NCBI GenBank assembly: GCA_000024525.1
Contig: CP001771.1
Span: 1-64,000 of the forward strand
Length of the DNA stretch: 64,000 nucleotides
Origin: Spirosoma linguale DSM 74
GTDB taxonomy: Bacteria; Bacteroidota; Bacteroidia; Cytophagales; Spirosomataceae
Direction: 5' to 3'
A model generated the notes under the pieces. The model had not been told where the DNA came from, did not search any database, and saw only the letters and a list, made by a program, of their open reading frames with translations. This document shows positions 7,245 through 16,235 of this stretch, one piece after another (positions within the stretch are counted from its first letter, which is position 1; each line of letters starts with the position of its first letter). The position numbers and the translations under genes were made by a program.

Positions 7245-9146
7245 TTATACAATGCTTTTTTCAACAGAAAGCAGGTTGGAGACTGCAACATCGTCAAGAC
7301 CCAAAATCGTCGCGCAATCCAGTACGATGCTATCCATGTTTACCTGTAAGTCGTGCTGCGACGAGAACTTGGGCAGATTTTTCACGGGCTGCTCATCCGG
7401 TTCAAGTGCAATCCGACCCCAAAAACGGCCTTGCTTGGACTCGACGGTGAAGCCAATAAATTCGCCTTTGTCAAATTCATGCAGGTCTTCGGGGTTGACA
7501 ATCGGGCGTTCCTGTTTGCGGTAACTGATAGTGCTGCGGCCCCGCTGCGGCTGGTGTCGTCTATCGAACAGGCTGCCGAGGTCAAACGCCGGGCTGTTGT
7601 CGCGGGATTCTTCCGGCGTAATGACTTCATGTTTGCCGATCAACCGACTGACATAGCTGGCTGTTTCCGCACTTGAAACGGCTCCATAGAACTGGTTGCT
7701 GAGGGTTCCCAAAATCATCTGGCTTTCCTTTTCGCCATAATACTTGCGAACCTGCGACAAGTCCTGACACATATACACCGTCGCAATCTGCGAACTCCGG
7801 CCCGTAGCGGGTATCTGCTCGAAATTGGGAATGTAAATGGTAGGAGCCTCATCCAGCAACAGAATGGAATGGTGCTTGCCCTGCCGGTTCATGCGTTTCA
7901 GCGCAACCGTACTGTATAGTCCCAGGAGTGGCCGTAGTGAATCCATTACTTCGCGGTCGCCACCCAAGCACAGGAAAATTGGCTTATTGGGGTTGTTGAG
8001 GTCCATACTGAACCCCTCGTCGGTGGCCGACATTACCCAAAATACTTCGGGCGTGGCCAGCTTTGCCAGCATCACCTGCAACGTACCGATTACCCCCGAT
8101 AGCTGATCGGCGGACTTGTTACCGATAGCCGTAATAACACTCATAACGTAGCTCAGGCATTCGGAGTCGCTACCGATCATCGTCATTAGCTTGTCATAAG
8201 GCATCTTCGTAATCAGCGTTACGGCGTGGGGTAACGTGCATTGAGCCGGATGATGCTTGCGTAAATACCAGATCAGGCCCGTCAGGACGGCCGTGCAGGA
8301 ACGCGACCAAAAGTCCTGTTTTTCTATCGTTTCCTGTTGTAGATTTTTGATTAGTGCCAGAGCATATTCCTCCGCGTAGGTGATGCTCAGTAAATTTTCG
8401 GGTGCAATCGGATTGAGCCGGTGCGTCCGATTCATATCCTGAAAGTTGAGGATACAGAATTGCGTCGTTGCATCAGGATTCAGCTTGCGGTAGTGGTAGG
8501 CGTACTTTGTCAGTTCGGGAAATTTTACGTCATAGAGGATACCGCAATAGTTCTGCGCGAATGCCTGCCGGATAAACGGCTTGGCCAACGACTCCGATTT
8601 ACCGGAGCCGGGGCCACCCGTAATGAACACTCCCCGAAATGGGTTAGGTATTTTGATCCAGCCGCCCGACATCGTGCGAAACTGGAACCCTTTTTTTGAT
8701 ACACCCGCCTTCCGGTCTTCAGTAATCGGGCGCTTGGGCTGCGGGCGCAGCAGCCAAAACCCGACACCGATGCCGAACAGAGTACTTACCCCCGCTCCTA
8801 CTGGTACAATGTACCTGAATTGGTACGGAAATCGGTGTGCCATACCCAACAGGGCTACACCGACGAGGTAGCCTACCAGCGCGACGAGCTGCACCTTCAT
8901 CGCCGGGCGTTTATCCTTTCGTAGCTCCCTATAACTCTTGGTGTCGTCAGGTAAGGCGAAGGCCATCGGGATCATCAGGGCAAACAGCACCCGAAAGAGC
9001 CAGCCCCTTTTCATGTAAAGGTTCAGTAGTTTGGTGTACCAGGCGGCATCACTCGGCGCGACGTGTAGTAGTAGAAAATATTCGCCCCCTACCAGCAGGG
9101 CGACGAGGGCGACCAACAATAGTACGGCGTTACGGTTCTGGTTCAT
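7245..9146 (-). CDS. Type IV coupling protein, TraG/VirD4-like (633 aa)
   Basis: An inner-membrane ATPase that would deliver the relaxase-DNA complex to a conjugation channel. Several hydrophobic segments fill the first 140 residues. The Walker A motif GGPGSGKSES is near residue 175 and the Walker B motif LLLDEAPTIY near 428. I chose the ATG at 9146 (MNQNRNAV); the frame extends to a TTG at 9194 but that adds only an unsupported polar leader. It follows the relaxase gene in the operon. No channel (T4SS) genes are present in this window, so transfer may rely on genes elsewhere or on a helper. Confidence 0.9.
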   Translation of the reverse strand: MNQNRNAVLLLVALVALLVGGEYFLLLHVAPSDAAWYTKLLNLYMKRGWLFRVLFALMIPMAFALPDDTKSYRELRKDKRPAMKVQLVALVGYLVGVALLGMAHRFPYQFRYIVPVGAGVSTLFGIGVGFWLLRPQPKRPITEDRKAGVSKKGFQFRTMSGGWIKIPNPFRGVFITGGPGSGKSESLAKPFIRQAFAQNYCGILYDVKFPELTKYAYHYRKLNPDATTQFCILNFQDMNRTHRLNPIAPENLLSITYAEEYALALIKNLQQETIEKQDFWSRSCTAVLTGLIWYLRKHHPAQCTLPHAVTLITKMPYDKLMTMIGSDSECLSYVMSVITAIGNKSADQLSGVIGTLQVMLAKLATPEVFWVMSATDEGFSMDLNNPNKPIFLCLGGDREVMDSLRPLLGLYSTVALKRMNRQGKHHSILLLDEAPTIYIPNFEQIPATGRSSQIATVYMCQDLSQVRKYYGEKESQMILGTLSNQFYGAVSSAETASYVSRLIGKHEVITPEESRDNSPAFDLGSLFDRRHQPQRGRSTISYRKQERPIVNPEDLHEFDKGEFIGFTVESKQGRFWGRIALEPDEQPVKNLPKFSSQHDLQVNMDSIVLDCATILGLDDVAVSNLLSVEKSIV

Positions 9147-9203
9147 CGGATTGTTTGTTGGATTAAGTGTCTCAGCGCGGACGGCACTCAGCAAGCCGGG
9201 ACT

Positions 9204-10403
9204 TTATCGACGACGTTTCAATCGCCGACGGTAATCGTCGTCCTGGGTGCGGGCCTGTTCCCCTGTTTCCGGTACACTCTCGAATCGGAGCGCACTGATC
9301 AGCGGGCTTAGGTCGGTGCGACTTGGCTTAACGTCCTGTTTGTTGATTGATTTTGTTGCTTCTGATTTGGCTGCTTTACTGGTCAATGGTTTCGGCTCGA
9401 TTGAAGCAGTGTTATCCCGTCTGGGTTTTTCCTCAACCGGGGCATCGAGCTTTGACATTACATACTGATGGTTCGTGATTCGTTCAGATTGGGTACTGAT
9501 GGTTGGGATATAAGATTGAGTGACCTGTCTGTCTCCTGCCTGATGCCGGGCGTTTTTTGGCTTTGGCTCGGTAGCCGCACTCAGTCGTTCGTAAGCCTGA
9601 TTAGCGGTGAAGATGCTCCCCTGCTTTACCCCCCGCTCGACCTGGCTCATGCCTTTCCAGAAATCAGTCGAATACGCATGGTGTTGGCCAATACTCATCA
9701 TCCGTTCGCGGTCAAGCGACAGGCCCGCCCGATCCAGCCGGGCAATTTGCTTTTCCAACCGCTCTTGATGTTGTTTCTCTGTTACCGTTGTTTTGTAACC
9801 AAACGTCTGCTCAAAATCCCTGTGATTCTTTTGCAGCCATGCTTTGTAATTAAACTGGCTACTGCCGGCATCGGGATGGAGCGACCGGCTCATGGTTCGA
9901 TCCCGCGCCGATACGATGACATGAATGTGCGTTTGCTCCCCCTCCTTTCGCTGCCGGGATTGCGCCTGACCCGTCTGCACGGCATCATCCAACCCTGAAT
10001 AATGGCGGCTCCGGTGAATGGTTGCATACCAGACAAGATTGTCACTTGTCAATGACTCTCTACGCTTTGGGGCAAAATTGGCCGCGTAGTTTTCCATCAC
10101 CTGCCGGGTGTACGCCTTCAACTTGTCGGGATCATCGTTCAGATGCCTTAGCTCATCCTGACTTGGCGAAATGACTAAGGAATGGAAAAGCGGCTTGCCT
10201 TTCTGAACTCCTTTTACGTTCGCGTCGATGCGTTCCTGAACTTCCTCGGCTCGGATACCCTCGCGTTGCTGGTCGAAAAAGATAGCCCTTTCCGGCTGCT
10301 TTTCTTCCCGCGCTTCGTGTTCGAGATAGTTGACTAAAAAATGGGACGAGCCAGCATTTGAGTAGATGCCTCCTTTACTGGCTGGCAATACACGAATTAC
10401 CAT
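9204..10403 (-). CDS. Relaxase / mobilisation protein, MobB-like (399 aa)
   Basis: The protein resembles the relaxase-like mobilisation proteins of Bacteroidota elements (DUF5712 type). A histidine metal-binding motif THIHVIVSARD places His159 and His161 beside His130 and His134 of TIHRSRHYSG, which fits a HUH-like nickase. The C-terminal 130 residues are polar and probably flexible. It would nick oriT and lead the strand through the coupling protein encoded next. Its start is only 9 bases from a shared TATATCA motif (10412), which suggests repression at this promoter. I could not assign the nucleophilic tyrosine. Confidence 0.8.
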   Translation of the reverse strand: MVIRVLPASKGGIYSNAGSSHFLVNYLEHEAREEKQPERAIFFDQQREGIRAEEVQERIDANVKGVQKGKPLFHSLVISPSQDELRHLNDDPDKLKAYTRQVMENYAANFAPKRRESLTSDNLVWYATIHRSRHYSGLDDAVQTGQAQSRQRKEGEQTHIHVIVSARDRTMSRSLHPDAGSSQFNYKAWLQKNHRDFEQTFGYKTTVTEKQHQERLEKQIARLDRAGLSLDRERMMSIGQHHAYSTDFWKGMSQVERGVKQGSIFTANQAYERLSAATEPKPKNARHQAGDRQVTQSYIPTISTQSERITNHQYVMSKLDAPVEEKPRRDNTASIEPKPLTSKAAKSEATKSINKQDVKPSRTDLSPLISALRFESVPETGEQARTQDDDYRRRLKRRR

Positions 10404-10411
10404 GCAATTGG

Positions 10412-10461
10412 TATATCATTTTACTGTGATATTAATATTTCAATAATTCAACATCACAGTA
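10412..10461. promoter_or_regulatory. Operator/oriT-like region upstream of the relaxase gene
   Basis: The 68-base gap between the BtgA-like and relaxase genes holds TATATCATTTTAC at 10412-10424 and a 9-base inverted repeat, TACTGTGAT (10422-10430) and ATCACAGTA (10453-10461), with a 22-base AT-rich spacer. The first motif recurs upstream of ardC and of the YhcG-type gene. The inverted repeat could be an operator or part of oriT. Confidence 0.5.
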
Positions 10462-10471
10462 TCGTAGTGTA

Positions 10472-10996
10472 TCAATATTTCTGCATCAATTCGTCGTACC
10501 GCTCCTGATACCGTTTAGCTGCCCACGTCTGAATTTCGGCTAAATCGTCGGGGGCATCGCGGTACTGATGAAACAGAAGGTTCAGCACCAGGTCACTCGT
10601 CAGGTAACTGAACAAACTCATCTCTTTGATAAATTTTAGATCAGTCGGTGGCTCTGCGGCACCGGGCAACTCCGACTGTTCCAGACGAGCATCTACTTTT
10701 TCAAGATGCTGTCTAACCGGTTCCATGTACCACTTCTCGTGGCTTTGCAGATAAGTGATGATCCGGTCGGTGGTGCGGACGACGGTTTCCTTCAATGGGT
10801 TCTTGTCATCCTCCCGGCTGGGGTCATATCCCAACTCGATGTAGTGGTCAACGGCCCTGCTGAGGTACTCGTTGAACGTAATTTTTTGAGGTTTACCCGG
10901 CCCTTTTTTTCGGGCCAACTTCTGATTTAATTTTTTGACCTGATCGCGGGCGCGTTGAGCCACCTCCGCGTCAATCTTCACAGTTTCTCGCTCCAT
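10472..10996 (-). CDS. BfmA/BtgA-like mobilisation accessory protein (174 aa)
   Basis: The N-terminus (METVKID-like, AQRARDQVKKLNQKL, then a basic KKGPGKPQK linker and FNEYLSRAVDHYIELG) fits the small BfmA/BtgA family, which helps the relaxase act at oriT in Bacteroides plasmids. The remainder is helical. It is the first gene of the transfer operon. The 264 bases upstream (10997-11260) are AT-rich and carry AGTGTACACT at 11076-11085 and AAGTGTACA at 11022-11030, possible binding sites for this protein or part of oriT. Confidence 0.7.
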   Translation of the reverse strand: MERETVKIDAEVAQRARDQVKKLNQKLARKKGPGKPQKITFNEYLSRAVDHYIELGYDPSREDDKNPLKETVVRTTDRIITYLQSHEKWYMEPVRQHLEKVDARLEQSELPGAAEPPTDLKFIKEMSLFSYLTSDLVLNLLFHQYRDAPDDLAEIQTWAAKRYQERYDELMQKY

Positions 10997-11260
10997 CTAA
11001 AAATCAGGCACTTACGGTGTAAAGTGTACAAATTAAATAGCCTAACTATCTATATAACAGAATGTTAAATTAGCCAGTGTACACTATTTTAGATTATTTC
11101 ACGATCTATTGTCTTGTCGCTCAATAAGTTATGATCCCCTATCTTGCTATCTCTAAAAAGGCAAAATAGATACTGCTCCTATTGACTCAATAGGCTAACG
11201 AAATTACAGGAATTTGATGATTTACCGAAAGCGTTCACGGACAAAAATAAACGCCCGTAT

Positions 11261-11713
11261 TTAGTCGATGCAATACGCTATCGACTCCATAAACTGCCCA
11301 ACTAACTCCAGGTCTTCAACTCGCCAGGTATCCGGGTGATCGCGTCGTCGGGCCAAATCCCGGTAATGTTGCAGGTTCAGTAATCGGCGGTATTGAACTA
11401 ACGGTACGTGTGAGTCCTGTAAGCAATTATAGACCTTATCCCGTACCTCGATGAATTCCCAATAGTGTGCAAGTTCTTCTTTGGTACCGAATCGTTCAAG
11501 AAGTAAGCGAACATCCTGATACGAAAACCTCCGCTCACCCCGCCGTTTTGTGTAGTAGTTGGTTAGGCTCAACCCTAAGTAAGCGGCTATCTCCGGGTGT
11601 TCCAAATCCTGTTTCAAATAGCCATCAACCCGCTTTAACAAACCCTGATAGGTTCTGACAATATCTATCAACTTACGCTTGACGGGGGGGACAGCCGTTA
11701 GCATGAACAACAA
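11261..11713 (-). CDS. Hypothetical protein with XRE-like helix-turn-helix (150 aa)
   Basis: Residues 38-75 look like a compact DNA-binding HTH: HPEIAAYLGLSLTNYYTKRRGE followed by FSYQDVRLLLERFG. The remainder is helical and charged. The start could be the first or the second methionine (11713 or 11704). It stands alone in the backbone between the BtgA-like gene and a hairpin. It is a candidate for the repressor of the transfer and ardC promoters, which is inference from location only. Confidence 0.55.
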   Translation of the reverse strand: MLFMLTAVPPVKRKLIDIVRTYQGLLKRVDGYLKQDLEHPEIAAYLGLSLTNYYTKRRGERRFSYQDVRLLLERFGTKEELAHYWEFIEVRDKVYNCLQDSHVPLVQYRRLLNLQHYRDLARRRDHPDTWRVEDLELVGQFMESIAYCID

Positions 11714-11842
11714 AGGTTAATGATTTGGAACTGTAAAGAACTGACAAAATCACGTAAAACCTTTGTTTAAATCGTTTAAATGGTATTTTTTTCGTTATAA
11801 CGTTACCTAAACGGAATAAAGTGATTAGAAAATATAATAGTA

Positions 11843-11882
11843 TGCTACGATAGTACGATAACAATATCATACTATCGTAGCA
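11843..11882. terminator. Hairpin downstream of the 11891 gene
   Basis: A perfect 13-base inverted repeat, TGCTACGATAGTA (11843-11855) and its complement (11870-11882), with a 14-base AT-rich loop. It lies nine bases beyond the stop of the minus-strand gene at 11891, so a terminator or RNA-stabilising hairpin is likely. Confidence 0.6.
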
Positions 11883-11890
11883 GGAAACGG

Positions 11891-12241
11891 CTAAGGCTCC
11901 TCAGTTTCTTCAGCAATCCGAATCATCTTTTTAAAATCGTCCGGGGGTATATGCGTCCAATCAGGATGCCGAAAAGCCTTACCGTCGGCAAAGTCGAACC
12001 TGACCAAATCAGTCGTCTGGTCTGGCCGACCGGGGCGGTACTGCTCGATAAAAATCATCCGTTGCGGATTGACTCCGTATTGCCTGACCACTTCGTTTGC
12101 AATCTCGGCACAGGCGTTTGTAACGCTCATGCCTTTGTCTATGTCGGTTGCGATCACAATGCCCGATTGCCGATAAATGGTAATCTGGCATTCGCTCGGA
12201 TACCGATTTGGGGCAATGAATTTCATGTTGTACTGTTCCAT
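11891..12241 (-). CDS. Hypothetical protein downstream of ardC (116 aa)
   Basis: I do not recognise this soluble alpha/beta protein. The reading frame extends upstream into ardC, but the ATG at 12241 (MEQYNMKFIAP) lies just beyond the ardC stop and gives a clean start. Middle and end contain ATDIDKGMSVTNACAEIANEV and a Y-R-P-G-R loop. Adjacency suggests co-transcription with the antirestriction gene. Confidence 0.6.
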   Translation of the reverse strand: MEQYNMKFIAPNRYPSECQITIYRQSGIVIATDIDKGMSVTNACAEIANEVVRQYGVNPQRMIFIEQYRPGRPDQTTDLVRFDFADGKAFRHPDWTHIPPDDFKKMIRIAEETEEP

Positions 12242-12299
12242 AGTTCTGAAAATTTGTCCTACTGCCCACCTATGAAAAGGCAGGCAGTAGGGGAGGGGT

Positions 12300-13190
12300 T
12301 TAGGCTTCGTATTGCGGGTTGAGGTTCTGAATGTAGTTAGCAGCCTTCTGTGCTTTTTGAGCGGCTTCAAAGAAAAACCGTTTGTCTCCCCGTAGCTTGT
12401 TCAGCCAGCCACTAATATAGGCACTACTGTTGTCGATGGTAATGGCACTGATGCCGGTAACGCCACAGAGGTAAGCCGCGCCTAACTCGGCGGTTAACTC
12501 TTCCTTGCTGTACGTCTGCGAACCAAACGAGGCCATTTCTGAAATTTCTGTCCGGTTTAATCGGCTGCTGTGGCCGGTTGCGTGTACCAGTTCATGAAAC
12601 AGAACGCTGTAATAGTCCTCTGCCTTCTTGAAGTTCTGGGCGGGTGCCATGTTCACCATATCCAAAAACGGCGTGTAGTAGCATCGGGCCGGGTCGTTGT
12701 TCACCACACGGGGGCGGTTCGGCATCTGGTCAACAATTCGCTGACACGCATTAATGACAATCGGCTCTGGCTTCTGTTCCGGGTCTTTAATCTCTATGGG
12801 TAGCGTAGTATCCTCAATATTGAACACCCGGTAGTACCGTAGTACCAATTTATCCTCTTCCTTACTCTTTTCTCCTTTTACTTTGATTGGTTTCCAGAAA
12901 ACAATCGGTAAACTGGCTGCTCCTGTCTTCACCATGCCGCCCAACTCCTTTACCTGATTGAAGGTCAGAAACATCGGTGTACGGTAGGGGGTAAGGGCCA
13001 GCAGAAAAGCGTTAACACCGGTGTAAGGGCGTTTCGTTGCATAGTTGTGGGGTACGGTGTACTGCTGTCCTTCTACGATAGCCACTTTCCACGGCTTACG
13101 CCAGGGCAAAACGCCCTTCTCCAATTGCTTAACTAATTGTTCGTTGATGAACTCATAAATGTCAAATTTGGCTTCTTTCTGTGCGCTCAT
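12300..13190 (-). CDS. ardC: ArdC-like antirestriction protein with zincin metallopeptidase domain (296 aa)
   Basis: The N-terminal domain (FDIYEFINEQLVKQLEKG, PWRKPW) is the ssDNA-binding part of ArdC/DUF1738 proteins. The C-terminal zincin-like domain has HELVH at residues 199-203 followed by ATGHSSRLNR, and a downstream KEELTAELGAAYL with the likely third ligand. ArdC proteins protect incoming plasmid DNA from host restriction. Its promoter has two copies of TATATCAKTWTA (13234 and 13258), also present before the relaxase gene, so it may be switched on together with transfer. Confidence 0.88.
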   Translation of the reverse strand: MSAQKEAKFDIYEFINEQLVKQLEKGVLPWRKPWKVAIVEGQQYTVPHNYATKRPYTGVNAFLLALTPYRTPMFLTFNQVKELGGMVKTGAASLPIVFWKPIKVKGEKSKEEDKLVLRYYRVFNIEDTTLPIEIKDPEQKPEPIVINACQRIVDQMPNRPRVVNNDPARCYYTPFLDMVNMAPAQNFKKAEDYYSVLFHELVHATGHSSRLNRTEISEMASFGSQTYSKEELTAELGAAYLCGVTGISAITIDNSSAYISGWLNKLRGDKRFFFEAAQKAQKAANYIQNLNPQYEA

Positions 13191-13484
13191 AATGCTGTTG
13201 TTTCAGCGTTGACTACAGCACTAATTTACACATTATATCATTATAATAATATATTGATATATCAGTATAACGATTAGGTTAGTCTTTTTCTTCCCTTCAA
13301 TTCTATAACAAAAACGCACGTCCGCGCGGGGCTTTTTCGGCCTGGCGCGTCCTATTTCACGCCGTGGCCCCTTTTTTGGGTGACGGCACACTTCGCACCG
13401 TTCTCAAAAATTATATGATACTGGTATATCAGTTTACCAGTTAACTGGTATATTTAAACGTAAATACGACCGATTAAGACTCTA
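13191..13484. promoter_or_regulatory. Divergent control region between ardC and the YhcG-type gene
   Basis: The left part is very AT-rich and holds TATATCATTATA at 13234 and TATATCAGTATA at 13258. The right part holds TATATCAGTTTA at 13425 and the palindrome ACCAGTTAACTGGT at 13436-13449. Between them, about 13310-13410, is a sharply GC-richer block with no reading frame that could form hairpins. This fits a divergent promoter region with shared operators; the GC-rich block is unexplained. Confidence 0.55.
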
Positions 13485-14567
13485 ATGATTCCAGCCACAA
13501 ACCAGCCAGGCGATTACATCGAGCTACTTGAAAAGCTGAAAAGTGAGATTCGTACAACCCAACTGCGGGCAACCATAGCAGCCAACGCAGAATTTCTGGG
13601 CCTCTACTGGCGAATTGGTAAAATTATACTGGAGCAGGAAAAACAGCAGGGGTGGGGGCAAAAGGTCGTCGTCCGCTTAGTGGCCGATCTTAAAGCAGAA
13701 TTTCCGAACATGAAGGGTATGTCGCCCCGGAATCTGCGGTATATGAAATCGTTCGCGGCTGCCTATCCTGACGATCCTTTCGGCGAAAAGCCAATTTTGC
13801 AAGTGCCGCTTGCAAAATTGACCTGGTACCATCACCTTACCTTATTGGACAAAGTAAAAGACCCTACCGAACGGCAATTTTACATACAGGCGACTGTCGA
13901 AAACGGCTGGTCGAGGGACGTGATGGTGCAGCAAATTGAGTCAGGCTATCAGCAACGGTCGGGGAAGGCTATCACAAACTTTGACCGTACCCTGCCCGAA
14001 CCGCTGTCCGATCTGGCGCAACAATCGCTGAAAAATCCATACCTGTTCGACTTTCTGACCCTAACCGAAAAGTATAAGGAACGCGATCTGGAGGAAGGAT
14101 TGGTCAACCACATCACGAGTTTCCTACTGGAGCTTGGCAAAGGCTTCTCTTTCGTTGGCCGACAATATCCAATTGAAGTGTCGGATCGGGAATTTGCCAT
14201 CGACTTATTGTTCTATCACCTCAAACTGCGTTCCTACTTAGTCATTGACCTGAAAGTGGTCGAGTTTGAGCCGGAATTCGTGGGTAAGTTGAACTTCTAT
14301 CTGTCGGCGGTGGACGATCAGCTTCGGGGTGAGTTCGACAATCCGACTATCGGCCTGCTTATCTGCCGCCGACACGACAAGTTGATTGCCGAATATGCGT
14401 TACGGGATTTTCACAAACCAATCGGCATCACCGAGTACAGGTTGATGGAGTCGCTACCCGACAACCTCAAAAGCACTCTGCCATCTATCGAGGAAATCGA
14501 GGAGCGGTTGCGTCAGGAGGAAGGCCCCGACGATGAGCTGGGGGAGCCGGGTGAATCTTCAGAGTGA
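13485..14567 (+). CDS. YhcG-like PD-(D/E)xK nuclease domain protein, DUF1016 (360 aa)
   Basis: The N-terminal half (about 10-160) is the helical DUF1016 N domain with LGLYWRIGKII and MSPRNLRYM. The C-terminal domain carries the nuclease core: FAIDLLFYH near residue 240 and YLVIDLKVVEF near 255, giving the D and D-x-K residues, followed by GKLNFYLSAVDD and IGLLICR. The family is widespread on plasmids and genomic islands; its function is not settled. The acidic C-terminal tail (residues 338-360) is poorly conserved in kind. It is divergent from ardC and shares its operator motif. Confidence 0.85.
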   Translation: MIPATNQPGDYIELLEKLKSEIRTTQLRATIAANAEFLGLYWRIGKIILEQEKQQGWGQKVVVRLVADLKAEFPNMKGMSPRNLRYMKSFAAAYPDDPFGEKPILQVPLAKLTWYHHLTLLDKVKDPTERQFYIQATVENGWSRDVMVQQIESGYQQRSGKAITNFDRTLPEPLSDLAQQSLKNPYLFDFLTLTEKYKERDLEEGLVNHITSFLLELGKGFSFVGRQYPIEVSDREFAIDLLFYHLKLRSYLVIDLKVVEFEPEFVGKLNFYLSAVDDQLRGEFDNPTIGLLICRRHDKLIAEYALRDFHKPIGITEYRLMESLPDNLKSTLPSIEEIEERLRQEEGPDDELGEPGESSE

Positions 14568-14608
14568 GTCAGTGTTATGACCTGATCGGCTGTATATTGA
14601 TCGTATTG

Positions 14609-14812
14609 TCAAACAAACTCATCTGGGTTTATACCAAGATTCCTAAGTACCCGATTCAGCCTCGCGGATAATTTCTCGAAGTCGCTGGCAAGCCCCTGCT
14701 TGGCACTGGTAATCGCCGACAGTCGTCTTGGGGATTTTTTAGTGTGACGAAAATAATTCACGGTCAATTTTGGCCAATCAACTTTGATTAATGAACGAAG
14801 AATCTTTTGCAA
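14609..14812 (-). CDS. Doubtful small basic protein (67 aa)
   Basis: This frame fills most of the gap between the YhcG-type gene and the methyltransferase gene, and overlaps the methyltransferase start by 22 bases in the opposite direction. It is basic with a helical C-terminal half (DFEKLSARLNRVLRNLG). No family is recognised and no promoter is evident. It may be a remnant or simply an open stretch. Confidence 0.25.
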   Translation of the reverse strand: MQKILRSLIKVDWPKLTVNYFRHTKKSPRRLSAITSAKQGLASDFEKLSARLNRVLRNLGINPDEFV

Positions 14813-15513
14813 AAAACGACCAGAACGTTGTCTCTGAGCCTATTAACTCCTTTACTGATCCGGCAGCAGTAGCCAGTTATGCCCAAAATCCACCACGGGT
14901 GGTACCTGGCTTTGCTGACCTCCAACGCATGACTACGTTGCTATTAGCCGAACGAACACCTGCTAATGCCCGTGTACTTGTGTTGGGGGCGGGTGGCGGA
15001 TTGGAGCTAAAAGTTTTTGCGGGAGCAAATCCAAGCTGGCAATTCGATGGCGTTGACCCGTCTGCGGAAATGTTGGAACTGGCCAGAGCTACATTGGGAC
15101 CCCTTATCGAACAGGTACAACTACACCAAGGCTATATTGAGACCGCTCCCGAAGGCCCCTTTGATGCAGCAAGCTGTCTGCTGACGTTGCACTTTCTCTC
15201 CTCTGAAGAGCGCCGTCGTACATTGATCGAAGTTCGTCGCCGTCTAAAGCCAGGTGCTCCATTTGTCGTGGCACATCTGAGTTTTCCCCAAAGTGAGCCT
15301 GAGCGGTCACTCTGGCTGTCTCGTTACGCTGGGTTTGCTAACGTCAACGGTATCGACTCAAAGAAGGCTCAGAACGCGAGTGCCGCGATCAGTGAGCGGC
15401 TCCCCCTATTATCTCCTGAGGATGATGAAGCTATGCTACACAATGCGGGCTTTTCAGCCGTAAACTTATTCTACGCGGGCTTCTGTTTCCGGGGCTGGGT
15501 AGCTTATAGTTAG
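14791..15513 (+). CDS. Class I SAM-dependent methyltransferase (240 aa)
   Basis: The SAM-binding motif I is RVLVLGAGGGLEL near residue 62 and the acidic residue of motif II is in FDGVDPSAEML near 88. A motif IV/V region follows (FDAASCLLTLHFL), then LKPGAPFVVAHL. The length and layout fit small-molecule methyltransferases (Methyltransf_12/25 type) rather than DNA methylases. The substrate is unknown. It is a single gene with no clear operon partner. Confidence 0.8.
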   Translation: MNEESFAKNDQNVVSEPINSFTDPAAVASYAQNPPRVVPGFADLQRMTTLLLAERTPANARVLVLGAGGGLELKVFAGANPSWQFDGVDPSAEMLELARATLGPLIEQVQLHQGYIETAPEGPFDAASCLLTLHFLSSEERRRTLIEVRRRLKPGAPFVVAHLSFPQSEPERSLWLSRYAGFANVNGIDSKKAQNASAAISERLPLLSPEDDEAMLHNAGFSAVNLFYAGFCFRGWVAYS

Positions 15514-15600
15514 TGTACATCTTTTTTTAAATGTCATTAGAATAACACCCGCAAATCCAACGAAAAAATCAGGACTATTACAATAAAACTATACTATATA

Positions 15601-15668
15601 TTTGACTTATAACATAATCTTTGCGTAATGTTGCTGTTAAGCCTTTCAAAAAGGGCTTAATAACAGCA
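15601..15668 (+). promoter_or_regulatory. umuD promoter and leader hairpin
   Basis: A TTTG at 15601-15604 and a -7-like TAATCTTTG at 15615-15623 make a plausible Bacteroidota promoter. Just before the start codon is an imperfect inverted repeat, GCTGTTAAGCC (from 15632) and GGGCTTAATAACAGC (to 15667), that would place a hairpin against the start of translation. It could be a repressor site or a translation control. Confidence 0.5.
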
Positions 15669-15670
15669 CC

Positions 15671-16207
15671 ATGATTGCACCCGATGACCGTATCCCTATT
15701 CACGACATCGTGAAAGCGACGGTACAAACGACCTTTTTTATACCCTTTTACTCGTACTACGTAAATGCCGGGTTCGCGTCGCCGGCCGAATCGTACATCG
15801 AAAGAGCCTGCGACCTCAACGAACTGTGCATCGACAACGAAGAGGCTACATACTTTGTCCGCGTCGGTTCAGATAGTATGTCGGGCGACCGGATCGAGCG
15901 GGGTGACGTATTGGTGGTCGATTGCTCGAAGGAGCCATCAGATGGAAAAATAGTCGTTGTCTGGTACAATGGAGACCACGCCGTGAAACGAATTTACCAC
16001 GTCGAAAAGATGGTCGTTCTCCTGTCGTCAAACCCTAAATACGATCCGATCTACGTGCATCCAGGCGAAGACTTCTCTGTGTTCGGAGTCGTCGTACATG
16101 TCTTTTTCAAACCTATTGCTCGACCGTCGCTGCACGATATAGATCTGATTAGGAATGCCACCGTTTTAACCCAAAAAAACAAAGCAAAAAAGCCTTCGGT
16201 TAAGTAG
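15671..16207 (+). CDS. umuD: UmuD/LexA-like S24 peptidase (178 aa)
   Basis: Self-cleaving subunit of a damage-inducible translesion polymerase. The cleavage site is Ala33-Gly34 in NAGFASPA, the nucleophile is Ser69 in GSDSMSGD and the general base is Lys106 in HAVKRIY. The protein is longer than the usual 140 or so residues: a C-terminal extension from about 145 is basic (KNKAKKPSVK). It leads a three-gene operon with a small gene and umuC. There is no N-terminal HTH, so it is not LexA itself. Confidence 0.88.
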   Translation: MIAPDDRIPIHDIVKATVQTTFFIPFYSYYVNAGFASPAESYIERACDLNELCIDNEEATYFVRVGSDSMSGDRIERGDVLVVDCSKEPSDGKIVVVWYNGDHAVKRIYHVEKMVVLLSSNPKYDPIYVHPGEDFSVFGVVVHVFFKPIARPSLHDIDLIRNATVLTQKNKAKKPSVK

Positions 16208-16235
16208 GCAAACGCATTCTAATCACCTCAACGTC

